Shown here one piece after another: positions 9,101 through 18,472 of a DNA stretch of 64,000 nucleotides. Numbering within the stretch: the stretch's first letter is position 1; each line of letters starts with the position of its first letter. Made by a program: the position numbers and the translations under genes. Under the pieces are notes generated by a model that saw only the letters and a program-made list of their open reading frames with translations, was not told where the DNA came from and did no database searches. Location: the NCBI RefSeq assembly GCF_014904695.1, contig NZ_JACXXN010000003.1, positions 173,405 to 237,404 on the forward strand, read 5' to 3'. Source of the DNA: Nostoc sp. MG11. Its GTDB lineage: Bacteria; Cyanobacteriota; Cyanobacteriia; Cyanobacteriales; Nostocaceae.

Positions 9101-10201
9101 ATGTCTACATCAGTAAACATGTCAAACTATCATCAGCTAGATAATCAGACAAACAACACAACTTCAAAATTCGGTATTATTAAAGAAAATTTTGCTAAAG
9201 TAGATAATCACCCAGTTTATCTATTTACATTTACTAACAAAAACGACGACCAGTTAAAAATCACTAATTATGGAGGTATCATTACTACATGGATTTCAGC
9301 AGATAAAAACAAAAACAAATCAAGTATCGTCATCGGATATAATAATTTAGAAAGCTACTTAGCAAAACCACCCTATTTTGGTGCTTTGATTGCTCGTTTT
9401 GCCAATCGGATTGCAAAAGGAAAGTTCCAGATTGGCGAGGAAGCTTATTCGTTAACTATTAATAATGGCGAAAATCATCTACATGGCGGCAACAAAGGCT
9501 TTGACAAAGTAGTATGGGATGCAAAAATTCTTGATAGTGATATACCTGAATTACTACTAAGCTATCTGAGTGAGGATGGAGAAGAGGGTTATCCTGGCAA
9601 CCTAGAAGTAACGGTTCGTTACTCATTTACAGACGATAACGAACTAAGAATTGAATATAACGCCAAAACAGATAAAGCGACCCCGGTTAATTTAACTAAT
9701 CATTCTTATTTCAATTTAACAGGCGATGTCAGCAATACAAGCTTAAATCATACCCTAATGATTGATGCAGATAACTACACGCCTACAGATAGCAATAGTA
9801 TTCCTACAGGTGAAATCAAATCAGTAATAGGTACTGCCTTTGATTTTAAACAACCTAAAAAAATTGGTGTAATAATCAACGAAATTGGTGGATATGATCA
9901 TAATTATGTGTTGAATAAAAAAGAGGATTTAGTCAGCCCAATAGCAATATTAACTGACGATATAAGCGGCAGAAAATTAGAAGTATTTACAGACCAGCCG
10001 GGCATACAGTTTTATTCAGGCAAGAACTTAGATAGTACACTCAAAACTGATAACGGTAAAGCAATTGAAAAATATGCAGCAGTATGTTTAGAAACGCAGC
10101 ATTTTCCCAATTCGCCCAATGAGTCTGCATTTCCGTCTGTAATACTACATCCCGGCGAAAAATATCAGACAACAACCAAATACAAACTTTCGCTTCAATA
10201 A
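9101..10201 (+). CDS. galM: Aldose 1-epimerase (galactose mutarotase)
   Basis: The 366-residue protein matches GalM throughout. N-terminal strand: LKITNYGGIITTWISADKN. Active-site histidines: NGENHLHGGNKGFDKVVWDA and LTNHSYFNLTGD. Catalytic glutamate region: AVCLETQHFPNSPNESAFPS. The enzyme interconverts alpha and beta anomers of sugars. No Sec signal is evident, so it is probably cytoplasmic. It lies between the sugar transporter genes and the OprB porin gene and fits a sugar-uptake role. A start a few codons in (ATG 9119) is also possible. Confidence 0.93.
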   Translation: MSTSVNMSNYHQLDNQTNNTTSKFGIIKENFAKVDNHPVYLFTFTNKNDDQLKITNYGGIITTWISADKNKNKSSIVIGYNNLESYLAKPPYFGALIARFANRIAKGKFQIGEEAYSLTINNGENHLHGGNKGFDKVVWDAKILDSDIPELLLSYLSEDGEEGYPGNLEVTVRYSFTDDNELRIEYNAKTDKATPVNLTNHSYFNLTGDVSNTSLNHTLMIDADNYTPTDSNSIPTGEIKSVIGTAFDFKQPKKIGVIINEIGGYDHNYVLNKKEDLVSPIAILTDDISGRKLEVFTDQPGIQFYSGKNLDSTLKTDNGKAIEKYAAVCLETQHFPNSPNESAFPSVILHPGEKYQTTTKYKLSLQ

Positions 10202-10334
10202 AAACCACATCCACAAGCTTCCGCCAACGCTCTGAACTTTTCAAGCTAAGAGCGTGATTTTTAGGTATTGCGAATTGAGACATAGGCATCAGCAAGAGTA
10301 AGCAGATGCCCTATCCCTTTTTAGTCAAAATTCA

Positions 10335-11948
10335 ATGATCAAAATTCTTTTTCATTGCTTTTTCCTGCTATTTTTGGCAGTTCCAGCAGTCTGGGCAACA
10401 CCTTCAGAGGATAATTCTAGTGCAGTAGATGCTGATGACAGCTTGCAGGCACAAGTTACTTCTGTTTCCCAGCTTTCCGATGTCAAGCCGAGCGATTGGG
10501 CATTCCAGGCATTACAATCACTGGTTGAACGCTACGGCTGTATTGTAGGTTATTCTGACTCCACCTATCGTGGCAACCGTGCCTTGAGCCGTTACGAGTT
10601 TGCATCTGGTTTAAATGCTTGCATGGATCGAGTCAGCGAATTGATTACTGTGGGTACTAATGATTTAGTCAAAAAAGAAGACTTGGCAATCCTGCAAAAA
10701 TTACAAGAAGAGTTTGCGGCAGAACTAACAACTCTGCGTGGGCGGGTGGATGTGCTGGAGGCACGTGCAGCGACACTGGAGGAACAGCAATTTTCCACTA
10801 CTACTAGACTGAATGCTCAAATTATTACTGCGGTGAGTGATACCTTTGGTAGTAGGGTGGGTGGCGAACGCGATCAATCCCAAATTTACTTTGCCGATCG
10901 CGGCCGTCTCAACTTTGAGAGCAGCTTTACAGGCAAAGATTTGTTACGCGTGCGCCTGGAGTTCGGAAACTTCCTAAATTCCAATAGCACAAGCCAAATT
11001 GCGTCAGCGACAGGTACGGGAATGACGCGGTTAAACTTCGATAGTGGTAGCAACAATACACTTTTTATTCCTCACATCCGTTACTACTTCCCAGTCAGCG
11101 ATTCTCTTTCCTTTATCGTTGGGCCCACAGGTATAGGCTACACCGATATTACAGACACCGTGACTCCTGCAACGATCGCTGATGATGGTAATGGGGTTCC
11201 CTCACTTTTTGGCTCATACAGTCTTCTTTTCCGGCGGGGTGGCGGTGGTGCAGCCGCTAACTGGAAAATCACCAATGACTTGGTTCTTACCTTGGGTTAT
11301 TTAGCAAACATTCCCAATGTTCCACTGGCGAGAAACGGGCTATTTGATGGTGGCTACAACGCTCTGGCACACCTGACGTATTACGGTAAACAAGGATCTG
11401 TTGGTGTTGCTTTCTCTCATGGTTACACCCCTGGTGGCTCTGTAGATATCACATCTGGAACAGGTAGCCTGCTTTCAGGCGCTCCTTTTGGCAATAGCAT
11501 TGCTACTTCCAACAATATTGTAGGTGTACAGGGATACTATCGCTTTTCTCCACATTTCCAGATCCATACTTGGGGTGGATACATTTGGGCAACTGCCAAG
11601 AACTCTGGTTTTAGCAATGTTTCCAATGGCAGAGGTGGAACGGATTCTCTGTTCGTGAACAATGGTGACAATGCCAATGTCTGGTTTGGGGCGATCGGTA
11701 TGTCGTTTCCAGATGTGGGGGGAAAGGGCAATCTACCGGGGATTCTCTTTGGTTTACCCCCCCGTGTGTCTAACAGTGATGTTCGTGAAGAAAGTGACAA
11801 CTCTTACCACATAGAAGTATTTTATCGCTGGCGAATGAACGACAACATTTCAGTAACCCCTGGTTTGTGGGTAATTCTCAACCCGGAAAACGACAGCAGC
11901 AATGATCCGCAGTATGTTGGTGTGATTCGCACTACGTTCGATTTCTAA
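10335..11948 (+). CDS. oprB: OprB-type carbohydrate porin with SLH domain
   Basis: A 537-residue outer-membrane protein. Residues 1-21 are a Sec signal peptide (MIKILFHCFFLLFLAVPAVWA). Residues 45-105 form an SLH domain (VKPSDWAFQALQSLVERYGC... YRGNRALSRYEFASGLNACM) that anchors to peptidoglycan-linked polymer. A coiled coil follows (VKKEDLAILQKLQEEFAAEL... RVDVLEARAATLEEQQ), then a C-terminal beta-barrel ending in the aromatic FDF. This architecture is the cyanobacterial OprB/iron-uptake porin family. Position beside galM and a sugar ABC operon favours sugar passage. The gene is followed by a small hairpin repeat at 11971-11996. Confidence 0.9.
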   Translation: MIKILFHCFFLLFLAVPAVWATPSEDNSSAVDADDSLQAQVTSVSQLSDVKPSDWAFQALQSLVERYGCIVGYSDSTYRGNRALSRYEFASGLNACMDRVSELITVGTNDLVKKEDLAILQKLQEEFAAELTTLRGRVDVLEARAATLEEQQFSTTTRLNAQIITAVSDTFGSRVGGERDQSQIYFADRGRLNFESSFTGKDLLRVRLEFGNFLNSNSTSQIASATGTGMTRLNFDSGSNNTLFIPHIRYYFPVSDSLSFIVGPTGIGYTDITDTVTPATIADDGNGVPSLFGSYSLLFRRGGGGAAANWKITNDLVLTLGYLANIPNVPLARNGLFDGGYNALAHLTYYGKQGSVGVAFSHGYTPGGSVDITSGTGSLLSGAPFGNSIATSNNIVGVQGYYRFSPHFQIHTWGGYIWATAKNSGFSNVSNGRGGTDSLFVNNGDNANVWFGAIGMSFPDVGGKGNLPGILFGLPPRVSNSDVREESDNSYHIEVFYRWRMNDNISVTPGLWVILNPENDSSNDPQYVGVIRTTFDF

Positions 11949-11970
11949 ATTTATGTAGATGGGGATTTTT

Positions 11971-11996
11971 TAAGCACTAAAGTGCTTACTACGAAC
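11971..11996. repeat. 26-base hairpin repeat, copy downstream of oprB
   Basis: TAAGCACTAAAGTGCTTA is a perfect hairpin (8-bp arms, AA loop) followed by CTACGAAC. The whole 26 bases are the exact reverse complement of the sequence between hupS and hupL (51153-51178). Preceded by T6 (11965-11970), it could also act as a terminator for the leftward gene. Confidence 0.8.
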
Positions 11997-12008
11997 CTCC
12001 CAGAACCA

Positions 12009-13070
12009 CTAGTTACTAGCAATTTCACAAATCACCATGATCCGTGATAAGTATTTGTCTGTACTATAGTGAACAAGTTTTAGTCCAGCTTGTTCTATTT
12101 CTTGGAGAAGTTCAGGTATTTCATACTTATGATGTCTCCAAATAGTAATCTCCTCACCTTTAAAAATTTCAAGATTCTTATTTATTCCCTGAGAACAGAA
12201 ATTTATAGTGTAATTATGATGGAGTTTCATATTGGCAACTATACTATCTGTTTGGGAATCATACTTTCTGACAAGTTGACAATCTTCAGATCTAATCCCC
12301 ATTTTGTTTTTAATCCATCCATATACTTCCTCTGCATGATACTTGCAGCCCCCTCTGATGCTGCCATCCCATTTAGAGTTAGAACCAGTTTCGTTAGTAA
12401 ATACCAAAAAATCATTCTTTTTCATGCTGTCTCGAAAGTTTTTAAGGACTTTATTTCTATGATGATGATTGCCAATTGTTACACCTAAGTGCAAAATTAT
12501 ATTTGCTGTATTTTCATTTTCATCATCAGCTTGATTTTTTAACAAATCTTGGGGAATACAACTGTTTTCTATGTCAATTGTCTGACTGTTAAACTCGATT
12601 AACGGAAACCATTTACTAAAATTTTTTCTGGATACATTAAGTAATTCTTCACTAATATCTAAGGCAATATATTTATTAATTTTTTTCAATTTATTCAAGT
12701 TATAAATAAATTGTTTTACAGGATATGAATTTCCTGAGCCTACATCGATAATATTGACTTTTTTACAACTTTGAATATTGCCATTAATGTATTCAAAATT
12801 CGTTTTTAAAAGGTCGATTTCTACACTTGATGTCCGATACCATTTAGGAATAATATATTTTACATAAAAATTATCCCAAATTTTTGCCCCTCTACCTTTG
12901 TAAGAGTACTTTAGAGGTATTTCTCGTCTAACTTCTAATGCATGAATTATTCCTAAAACTTCTTGTTCAGAAAAAATAGAGTAGAACTCAGAATTTGGCT
13001 TTGCTATGCGACTGATAGGAGTTGAGATATCGGAGGGAAGTTGTGAATTGCTATGAAAATTTGTAGCCAT
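12009..13070 (-). CDS. EgtD-like SAM-dependent methyltransferase
   Basis: The 353-residue protein resembles the EgtD / Methyltransf_33 family (L-histidine N-alpha-methyltransferase and relatives). A SAM-binding motif IIDVGSGNSYPVKQFI lies near residue 110, IALDISEELLNVS follows, and the family-typical LHLGVTIGNHHHRN segment (EgtD has a comparable STIGN) is near residue 195. The N-terminal region FSEQEVLGIIHALEVRREIP also fits. Substrate unknown: true EgtD enzymes are about 320 residues and partner with EgtB, and no EgtB gene is visible here. It stands alone, convergent with oprB. AT-rich, with codon use more AT-biased than the sugar genes. Confidence 0.7.
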   Translation of the reverse strand: MATNFHSNSQLPSDISTPISRIAKPNSEFYSIFSEQEVLGIIHALEVRREIPLKYSYKGRGAKIWDNFYVKYIIPKWYRTSSVEIDLLKTNFEYINGNIQSCKKVNIIDVGSGNSYPVKQFIYNLNKLKKINKYIALDISEELLNVSRKNFSKWFPLIEFNSQTIDIENSCIPQDLLKNQADDENENTANIILHLGVTIGNHHHRNKVLKNFRDSMKKNDFLVFTNETGSNSKWDGSIRGGCKYHAEEVYGWIKNKMGIRSEDCQLVRKYDSQTDSIVANMKLHHNYTINFCSQGINKNLEIFKGEEITIWRHHKYEIPELLQEIEQAGLKLVHYSTDKYLSRIMVICEIASN

Positions 13071-13534
13071 TATTCTTGTTCTTTGGTTGCTTTAGCTATT
13101 TAAGTGCATTAGTATTCATCACCAGTGTCTCTGCTCTACTGTTGCGAGTGTACGGAATTGTATTATCTGCAAACAGGCTTAGTTGCTGGAGTTTCAGGGT
13201 GTACTGAATCCGACGCTTTGTCATGATAAAGCATGGCAGGGGGTGCAATCCGCTTTGTTTACTGCGATCGCCTGGATTTTTGAGCTTTTTATTCTCCATG
13301 TAGCAGAAAAGACAAAACTAAGGAGTTATCTGAGAAAAAATTGTGTATTTGGGTTTTCGTCAAGAAATTTTGAGGTATCTATCTACACAAGCCACACTCA
13401 TGCTCTAAAATAAGGAGGGCAATACCGTTTGACTCTCAGCTGCGGTTTGTCTTTGTTTATTTCGAGCGCGATCGCTGAGTCTAAATATTGAAAAAATCAG
13501 CTCTTGATTGAACTAAAAGGTGATTTCACTCCTT
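13071..13534. other. Intergenic region with short unsupported reading frames
   Basis: Short frames exist on both strands (13183-13413 forward; 13096-13224 reverse, MTKRRIQYTLKLQQLSLF), but neither shows a recognisable family or convincing ribosome binding site. The reverse one may be the end of a decayed gene. A HIP1 octamer lies near 13471. Nothing else is supported. Confidence 0.4.
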
Positions 13535-13768
13535 ATGAAGCATCATATTTGTGACTTTGAGGCGACTCAGGAATGGCTCACCATTGAATCAATTGATTAT
13601 ATTGCTGAGTGTTTGGAGGCTTGCGAATCGCTGGAAATGCTGGCTGACTTACGAGCAATTTTCCCACGCCCAGCCCTACGCTCAGCAAGTATTCAGGTAA
13701 ATGATGCTCAACGCCAAAGACTCGTTCAGTGGTTGCAGATGTTGAACAAGCAGCAAGCCGCTGCATGA
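13535..13768 (+). CDS. Small conserved-looking protein of unknown function
   Basis: From ATG 13535 this encodes 77 residues (MKHHICDFEATQEWLTIESI... IAECLEACESLEMLADLRAI... RQRLVQWLQMLNKQQAAA). An upstream GTG at 13520 would add five residues. It is soluble, acidic in the middle and predicted mostly alpha-helical, with two Leu-rich amphipathic helices. I do not recognise the family. Amino-acid composition looks like a genuine protein. No partner genes are adjacent. Confidence 0.55.
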   Translation: MKHHICDFEATQEWLTIESIDYIAECLEACESLEMLADLRAIFPRPALRSASIQVNDAQRQRLVQWLQMLNKQQAAA

Positions 13769-14036
13769 AGATACTATCTTACGCTTAAAACAGTTATCAG
13801 TTATTAGTAGGTTTCCCGACAGCCACGCAACTGGCGTGCGACTTTAGTCATCGGGTATTAAAGTTTTCTAAAGAAGACTGAGTTAGATTTGAGTCCACTT
13901 TAGTGGAATTGGGCTATTAGCCCAGTTGAGTTCTGGGCGGGTGAGGGTGCTAACTGAGATTAGTGTAGGATTATAACCCAACTCAAACTTACCGCTTCTA
14001 TTTGTACTAGACTCTGACTCATAACTGAAAAACTGT

Positions 14037-14363
14037 TCACTGATTATTAATCAAATTACCGTTCTTTTCTTCAAATAATTCTAATAACCCTACCGTACCT
14101 ACGAAAAACGTGTAAGTACCATATTGAATTGAATCCTTTCTTTTTGAAGGTGCATACAAAGCTGCTGCTATTCCCTCAATTAAATGCGCCACAAGAGCAA
14201 AACGTTCTATCCAAAAAATCAAATTGAAACTATTAGGCAATTTTTGATTAGTCAAGGTGGCGTAGATATTTCCTGCTTCCCATGCAATTGCACTAGATAT
14301 AAAAAATATAGAAATAACTTTTATAACAGTAAACAATTTCTTCTTTTTTTGCTTGATGGTCAT
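14037..14363 (-). CDS. Small three-helix membrane protein, unknown
   Basis: I choose the ATG at 14363 (MTIKQKKKKLFTVIKVISIF) because the frame upstream runs through a dispersed palindromic repeat (14442-14496). The 108 residues start with a Lys-rich cytoplasmic tip and have hydrophobic segments at about 12-30, 47-70 and 83-100 (FNLIFWIERFALVAHLIEGIAAALY; TYTFFVGTVGLLELF). It resembles small integral membrane proteins seen beside unrelated genes in cyanobacteria; no function can be assigned. Confidence 0.55.
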   Translation of the reverse strand: MTIKQKKKKLFTVIKVISIFFISSAIAWEAGNIYATLTNQKLPNSFNLIFWIERFALVAHLIEGIAAALYAPSKRKDSIQYGTYTFFVGTVGLLELFEEKNGNLINNQ

Positions 14364-14441
14364 GGTGTGTGGGAACAATAAATTTTTAGTATCTAACACA
14401 CCTGACTGGCGTGGCAAGGCTAAAATGTTGCAATAAATTTT

Positions 14442-14496
14442 CTTGTAGTGTGGGCTTCTAGCCCGCACCGGACGGGCGAGACGCCCATCCCACAAG
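14442..14496. repeat. Palindromic intergenic repeat
   Basis: CTTGTAGTGTGGGCTTCTAG... ACGCCCATCCCACAAG contains two nested hairpins (GGGCTTCTAGCCC and GACGGGCGAGACGCCC) bounded by the imperfect inverted tips CTTGTAGTGTGGG / CCCACAAG. This type is familiar from memory as a frequent cyanobacterial intergenic repeat. No coding role. Confidence 0.65.
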
Positions 14497-15469
14497 AGAA
14501 AAGCTAATGCACTACTTTAGTCTTGACACACCTTACAATACTATGTGGAAGCTAGCGAAATTCTTTGAATTATATTAAGCCGCGCCTTTTATTTGTTTCA
14601 GTAGTTGAAGTATCCGAATATTCCTGTGTTTATCATCTAGTTTTTTGATGCTTGGTGAGGCTGCGTCGCACCTGAGCTTGTGACAAATTGTCGTCACAAG
14701 TGCAAAAAATTGTCTATAATCTTGAGAGTATTAATACTTGTTATAGTTAGCCCTCTCCACTATATAAATGCCTGCTCAACTGAATTTCATAAATCTCCAG
14801 GAAGTCACAAACTGTACCAAAAGTCATAAAGATTGTCAAAAACTTGCATTTGTTATGGGCTTCAGTTACATTCAAAGCAGATGCCCAGAATCAAACCCTG
14901 ATATGATTTTCAGGAAGCTAGGTTAGGTAACAGGGTAAATACTAGATTTGTTAATGCTGATTTCAGTGACGTACTAATGATTAGTCACTAATCTTGCTCA
15001 TTAACTTATTTTGCATTGGGTATGAAATACTAAAGCATTTACATCCAACCTAACTATTTTTATTTTTTCTAGAATAGTTGAGAATTATTTGCAAGATGTA
15101 TATATTAATAGATACATTAAAAGTAGGTAGTGTGGAAATCTTAAAACAGAATTGGTTCGCTAAAGCCATTACTATTAATCAAGTGTTTCCGTATCTAGCC
15201 TGAATGCATTCATCACAAGAGTAGTGCAGAAGTATACCTTTATGTATAGCAACCGGAGATGTAACTAGATATGTAGATAATTTAAACAAAACTTTAAAAA
15301 AGTACCTTGTTGTCGGTAAAATTTTTACTAGTAATATTAGCTACATAAATATTTTAAGCAAGCTAGTTACTTGATGCTTATAATGCGATCGCACAAGGTT
15401 GAATATATCTAATTTTGGCAAGAAAACCAAGTTCAAAAAACCGAATTTTAGAGCATAATTATTTCTCAA
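14497..15469. other. Long AT-rich intergenic region
   Basis: Nearly 1 kb with no gene that I can support. A 52-codon forward frame at 14768-14926 (MPAQLNFINLQEVTNCTKSH) has no recognisable family and no clear ribosome binding site. One HIP1 octamer is near 15386. The 3' end probably carries the promoter for the next two genes. Confidence 0.4.
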
Positions 15470-15712
15470 ATGCCATACGAAAAGAGATACAAAATTAACT
15501 TTACAAGTACTGAAAAATCTCTCTTAGGGCTGTTTACCTCTATTATAGAGAGTTCATTAACCGGAAAGACATTAGCTATAAATGATGTTATAAAGTGGCT
15601 ACTTGGTTTTAACCAAGAAATGTATATTGTTCTTTTATATCTCCTTGATTCAAGGAAATTGTTACCCAGAACACAATTACTATCTTTTCATTCCCTTTGT
15701 CCAAAAAATTAA
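15470..15712 (+). CDS. Short hypothetical protein upstream of the sucrase-like gene
   Basis: 80 residues beginning MPYEKRYKINFTSTEKSLLG. A Leu/Ile-rich helical middle (LLGLFTSIIESSLTGKTLAI; VIKWLLGFNQEMYIVLLYLL) is followed by a short tail. It ends 17 bases before the next gene, which would fit a two-gene operon. No family is recognised. It may be a genuine small protein or a chance frame; the composition of the first 60 residues favours the former. Confidence 0.4.
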   Translation: MPYEKRYKINFTSTEKSLLGLFTSIIESSLTGKTLAINDVIKWLLGFNQEMYIVLLYLLDSRKLLPRTQLLSFHSLCPKN

Positions 15713-15729
15713 TTCATGAGTACAGTTAA

Positions 15730-16707
15730 ATGGATACTTTTTTTTGTTCTGACTATTCGCGGCAAACAGGAGAAGATATTATTGGTAGCGCGACCAATCA
15801 ACAAACTTATATTTTAATTGAGTGTCCTCCACCTTGGATATCAGAAGCTTTTAATTCTAAATGGGTACCAAATAATTTGAGGATTTTGGTAGATGAAGTG
15901 AAGCGTGCCAAACTACCAATCAGATTTCTCTTAATTGCTAATGATTTATCACATAAAGTAGACCATACCACTCTTTTGATTTATCAAAAACAAGAGGGGC
16001 TAAGTAATGGATATCGCAAGCAAGAGTTTAAACTAGCAAATATTGAACAAGTAGCTACAGTTGTCCAAAAATGGTTATGGGGTATGAGTTGTGACTCGGA
16101 AGTACACACTAATGCAACCAGAGATATTTTAGTTTGTACCCACGGTAATCATGATAAGTGCTGTGCCAGATATGGAAATCCTTTTTACTTCCAAGCTACA
16201 GCTACTATTTCTGATTTGTGCTTGGACAATGTACGAATTTGGAAATCAACCCATTTTGGTGGACATCGGTTTGCACCAACGATCATTGACTTGCCAGAAG
16301 GAAGATACTACGGTGTTATTGAGCGAGATTCATTCAGATCAATTTTGACGCGTACTGGCGATATTCAGTGCTTGAATAGAGTCTATCGAGGCTGGGGAAT
16401 TTTGCCTACTGCACTTCAGATTTTAGAAAGAGAACTAATCTTTAGCCACGGATGGGATTGGTTTAACTACAAGGTGACAGGCAAAATCTTAGAGCAAAGC
16501 TTAGACAATAATACCATGCAAGCTGAGCTAAGTTTTGAAAAACCTTCTGGTTCTCTCTACACCTGTCAGGCAAAACTTGTAAAAGATGGAACCAAAACCC
16601 AACGACTGAAGAGTTCTTGCAATGCAACACAAGAATCAGTAGTGATTAAATATGCTGTAGCAAGTCTCTGGCTGACCTCTAAGAAAGCGGAAACTTGTAA
16701 CGTATAG
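15730..16707 (+). CDS. Sucrase/ferredoxin-like family protein (thioredoxin-like 2Fe-2S)
   Basis: 325 residues with the Suc_Fer-like family pattern. N-terminal FFCSDYSRQTGEDIIGSATN and the ECPPPW strand come first. The C-terminal thioredoxin-like ferredoxin part has ILVCTHGNHDKCCARYGNPF and then WKSTHFGGHRFAPTIIDLPE. The Cys residues in CTHGNHDKCC and the histidine in GGHRFAPT are the expected cluster-binding region. Related proteins occur in plants, fungi and cyanobacteria as [2Fe-2S] proteins; the sucrase name is historical and no sugar hydrolysis is implied. Cytoplasmic, no membrane segment. Usual family length. Confidence 0.85.
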   Translation: MDTFFCSDYSRQTGEDIIGSATNQQTYILIECPPPWISEAFNSKWVPNNLRILVDEVKRAKLPIRFLLIANDLSHKVDHTTLLIYQKQEGLSNGYRKQEFKLANIEQVATVVQKWLWGMSCDSEVHTNATRDILVCTHGNHDKCCARYGNPFYFQATATISDLCLDNVRIWKSTHFGGHRFAPTIIDLPEGRYYGVIERDSFRSILTRTGDIQCLNRVYRGWGILPTALQILERELIFSHGWDWFNYKVTGKILEQSLDNNTMQAELSFEKPSGSLYTCQAKLVKDGTKTQRLKSSCNATQESVVIKYAVASLWLTSKKAETCNV

Positions 16708-17004
16708 AAATCTGGGTTATACCAGATAATCAAAAAGGTATGCATCTACTATTAATCTTAGTAGGCTCAAATCTTCTTTTCATCTCCTAAAGTGCGGTAA
16801 AATTGGCCTAGCTGGTGTAACTTCTGCCATCAATACTTTTGCCCCTGAATCTCTGCGGCAGAAATTTGAAAGTAAGGTAGAATCGCTCTTTAACTACTTT
16901 TATTATTTTTTCAATTGTTCTAAATAAACAGCAACCTGTATCATAATGCTGTTACATCTTTGTTAAGAATAGTTACAACTTCTTAACACAAGGAAATATT
17001 TCTT

Positions 17005-18351
17005 ATGGCAGTCTCACTTGAGAATAATGCACCACATCAGGTTGTTATCGTTGGTGGTGGTTTTGGTGGACTGTATGCAGCAAAGGCTCTGAATACAGCG
17101 AATGTAAATGTTACTCTCATTGATAAACGTAACTTTCACCTATTTCAGCCGCTTTTATATCAAGTTGCGACAGGTACGCTATCACCTTCTGATATTTCCG
17201 CACCATTGCGATCTGTATTTAGCAAAAGCAAGAATACAAAGGTGTTGTTGGGAGAAGTAAATAATATTGATCCAAAAGCGCAACAGGTTATTCTGGGTGA
17301 TGAAGTAGTACCTTATGATACATTAATTGTCGCCACAGGTGCGAACCATTCCTATTTTGGTAAAGATAACTGGAAAGAAGTTGCTCCTGGCTTGAAAACT
17401 GTTGAAGATGCCATAGAAATGCGTCGTCGGATATTTGGCGCATTTGAAGCAGCAGAAAAAGAAACAGATCCCGAAAAACGCCGTGCTTGGTTGAGTTTTG
17501 TGATTGTGGGGGGTGGCCCGACTGGTGTAGAATTAGCAGGTGCGATCGCGGAATTGGCATACAAAACTCTCAAAGAAGATTTCCGCAACATCAACACTTC
17601 AGAAACGAAAATTTTACTACTACAAGGTGGCGATCGCATCCTCCCACATATTGCGCCAGAGTTATCGAAATCAGCAGCAGTATCTTTGCAAAAGTTGGGT
17701 GTGGAACTCCACACTCACACCAGGGTGACAAATATTGAAGATGATATTGTTACCTTCAAGCAAGGTGATGAATTGATAGAAATTGCCTCAAAAACCATAT
17801 TGTGGGCAGCAGGTGTCCAAGGTTCGGGCATGGGGAAAGTCCTAGCAGAAAGTACAGGTGCAGAGTGCGATACTTCAGGACGTGTAATTGTAGAACCTGA
17901 CTTGTCTATCAAGGGTTATAACAACATTTTCGTAATTGGAGATTTAGCCAACTTCTCCCATCAAGATGGTAAACTGTTACCTGGTGTTGCACCCGTAGCT
18001 AAACAACAAGGAGAGTATGTAGGTAAACTAATTCAACGACGGCTTCAAGGTCATACTTTGCCACCATTTCATTACAATCACGTGGGTAGTTTGGCGATGA
18101 TTGGGCAAAATTTAGCTGTTGTAGATTTAGGCTTCATCAAACTCACAGGTTTCCTTGCTTGGGCATTTTGGCTACTAGTTCACATCTACTTCTTAATCGA
18201 GTTTGACACTAAATTACTAGTAGTATTTCAGTGGGCGTGGAATTATATCACTCGTAATCGTCGTTCCAGATTGATTACAGGTCGAGAAGCTTTTGTCGAA
18301 GCAAAAACTGTTAACAATAGCGTGCAACAGCCTTCTGGGACACCTCTATAA
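17005..18351 (+). CDS. Type II NADH dehydrogenase (NDH-2)
   Basis: 448-residue flavoprotein that oxidises NAD(P)H and reduces quinone without pumping protons. The FAD-binding motif [17 protein letters not shown] is at residue 12 and the NAD-binding motif [20 protein letters not shown] near residue 165. A second FAD motif, [12 protein letters not shown], is near residue 310. The C-terminal part has hydrophobic stretches ([18 protein letters not shown]) that attach it to the membrane. Cyanobacteria carry several copies (ndbA, ndbB, ndbC); the subtype is not decided. It lies next to the heterocyst respiratory block, and a role in heterocyst electron supply is possible but only inferred from position. 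Confidence 0.93.
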   Translation: MAVSLENNAPHQVVIVGGGFGGLYAAKALNTANVNVTLIDKRNFHLFQPLLYQVATGTLSPSDISAPLRSVFSKSKNTKVLLGEVNNIDPKAQQVILGDEVVPYDTLIVATGANHSYFGKDNWKEVAPGLKTVEDAIEMRRRIFGAFEAAEKETDPEKRRAWLSFVIVGGGPTGVELAGAIAELAYKTLKEDFRNINTSETKILLLQGGDRILPHIAPELSKSAAVSLQKLGVELHTHTRVTNIEDDIVTFKQGDELIEIASKTILWAAGVQGSGMGKVLAESTGAECDTSGRVIVEPDLSIKGYNNIFVIGDLANFSHQDGKLLPGVAPVAKQQGEYVGKLIQRRLQGHTLPPFHYNHVGSLAMIGQNLAVVDLGFIKLTGFLAWAFWLLVHIYFLIEFDTKLLVVFQWAWNYITRNRRSRLITGREAFVEAKTVNNSVQQPSGTPL

Positions 18352-18472
18352 CTTGTTTGACCGCAGCAGGGTATACCAACTGCGGTCAAACAAAACAATG
18401 TCACCCACAGCGGGGAGATGGGCTACATAGCGTTGGAAGTACCATTGGGTCTTTTCGCGATCGCTGTCTAGA

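Noticed and set aside
13096..13413. Short coding frames on both strands between the methyltransferase and the 77-residue protein
   Set aside because: Overlapping each other, no recognisable motif, no convincing start.
14768..14926. 52-codon frame MPAQLNFINLQEV...
   Set aside because: Lies in a long AT-rich gap, no family and no ribosome binding site; kept only as a note in the gap entry.
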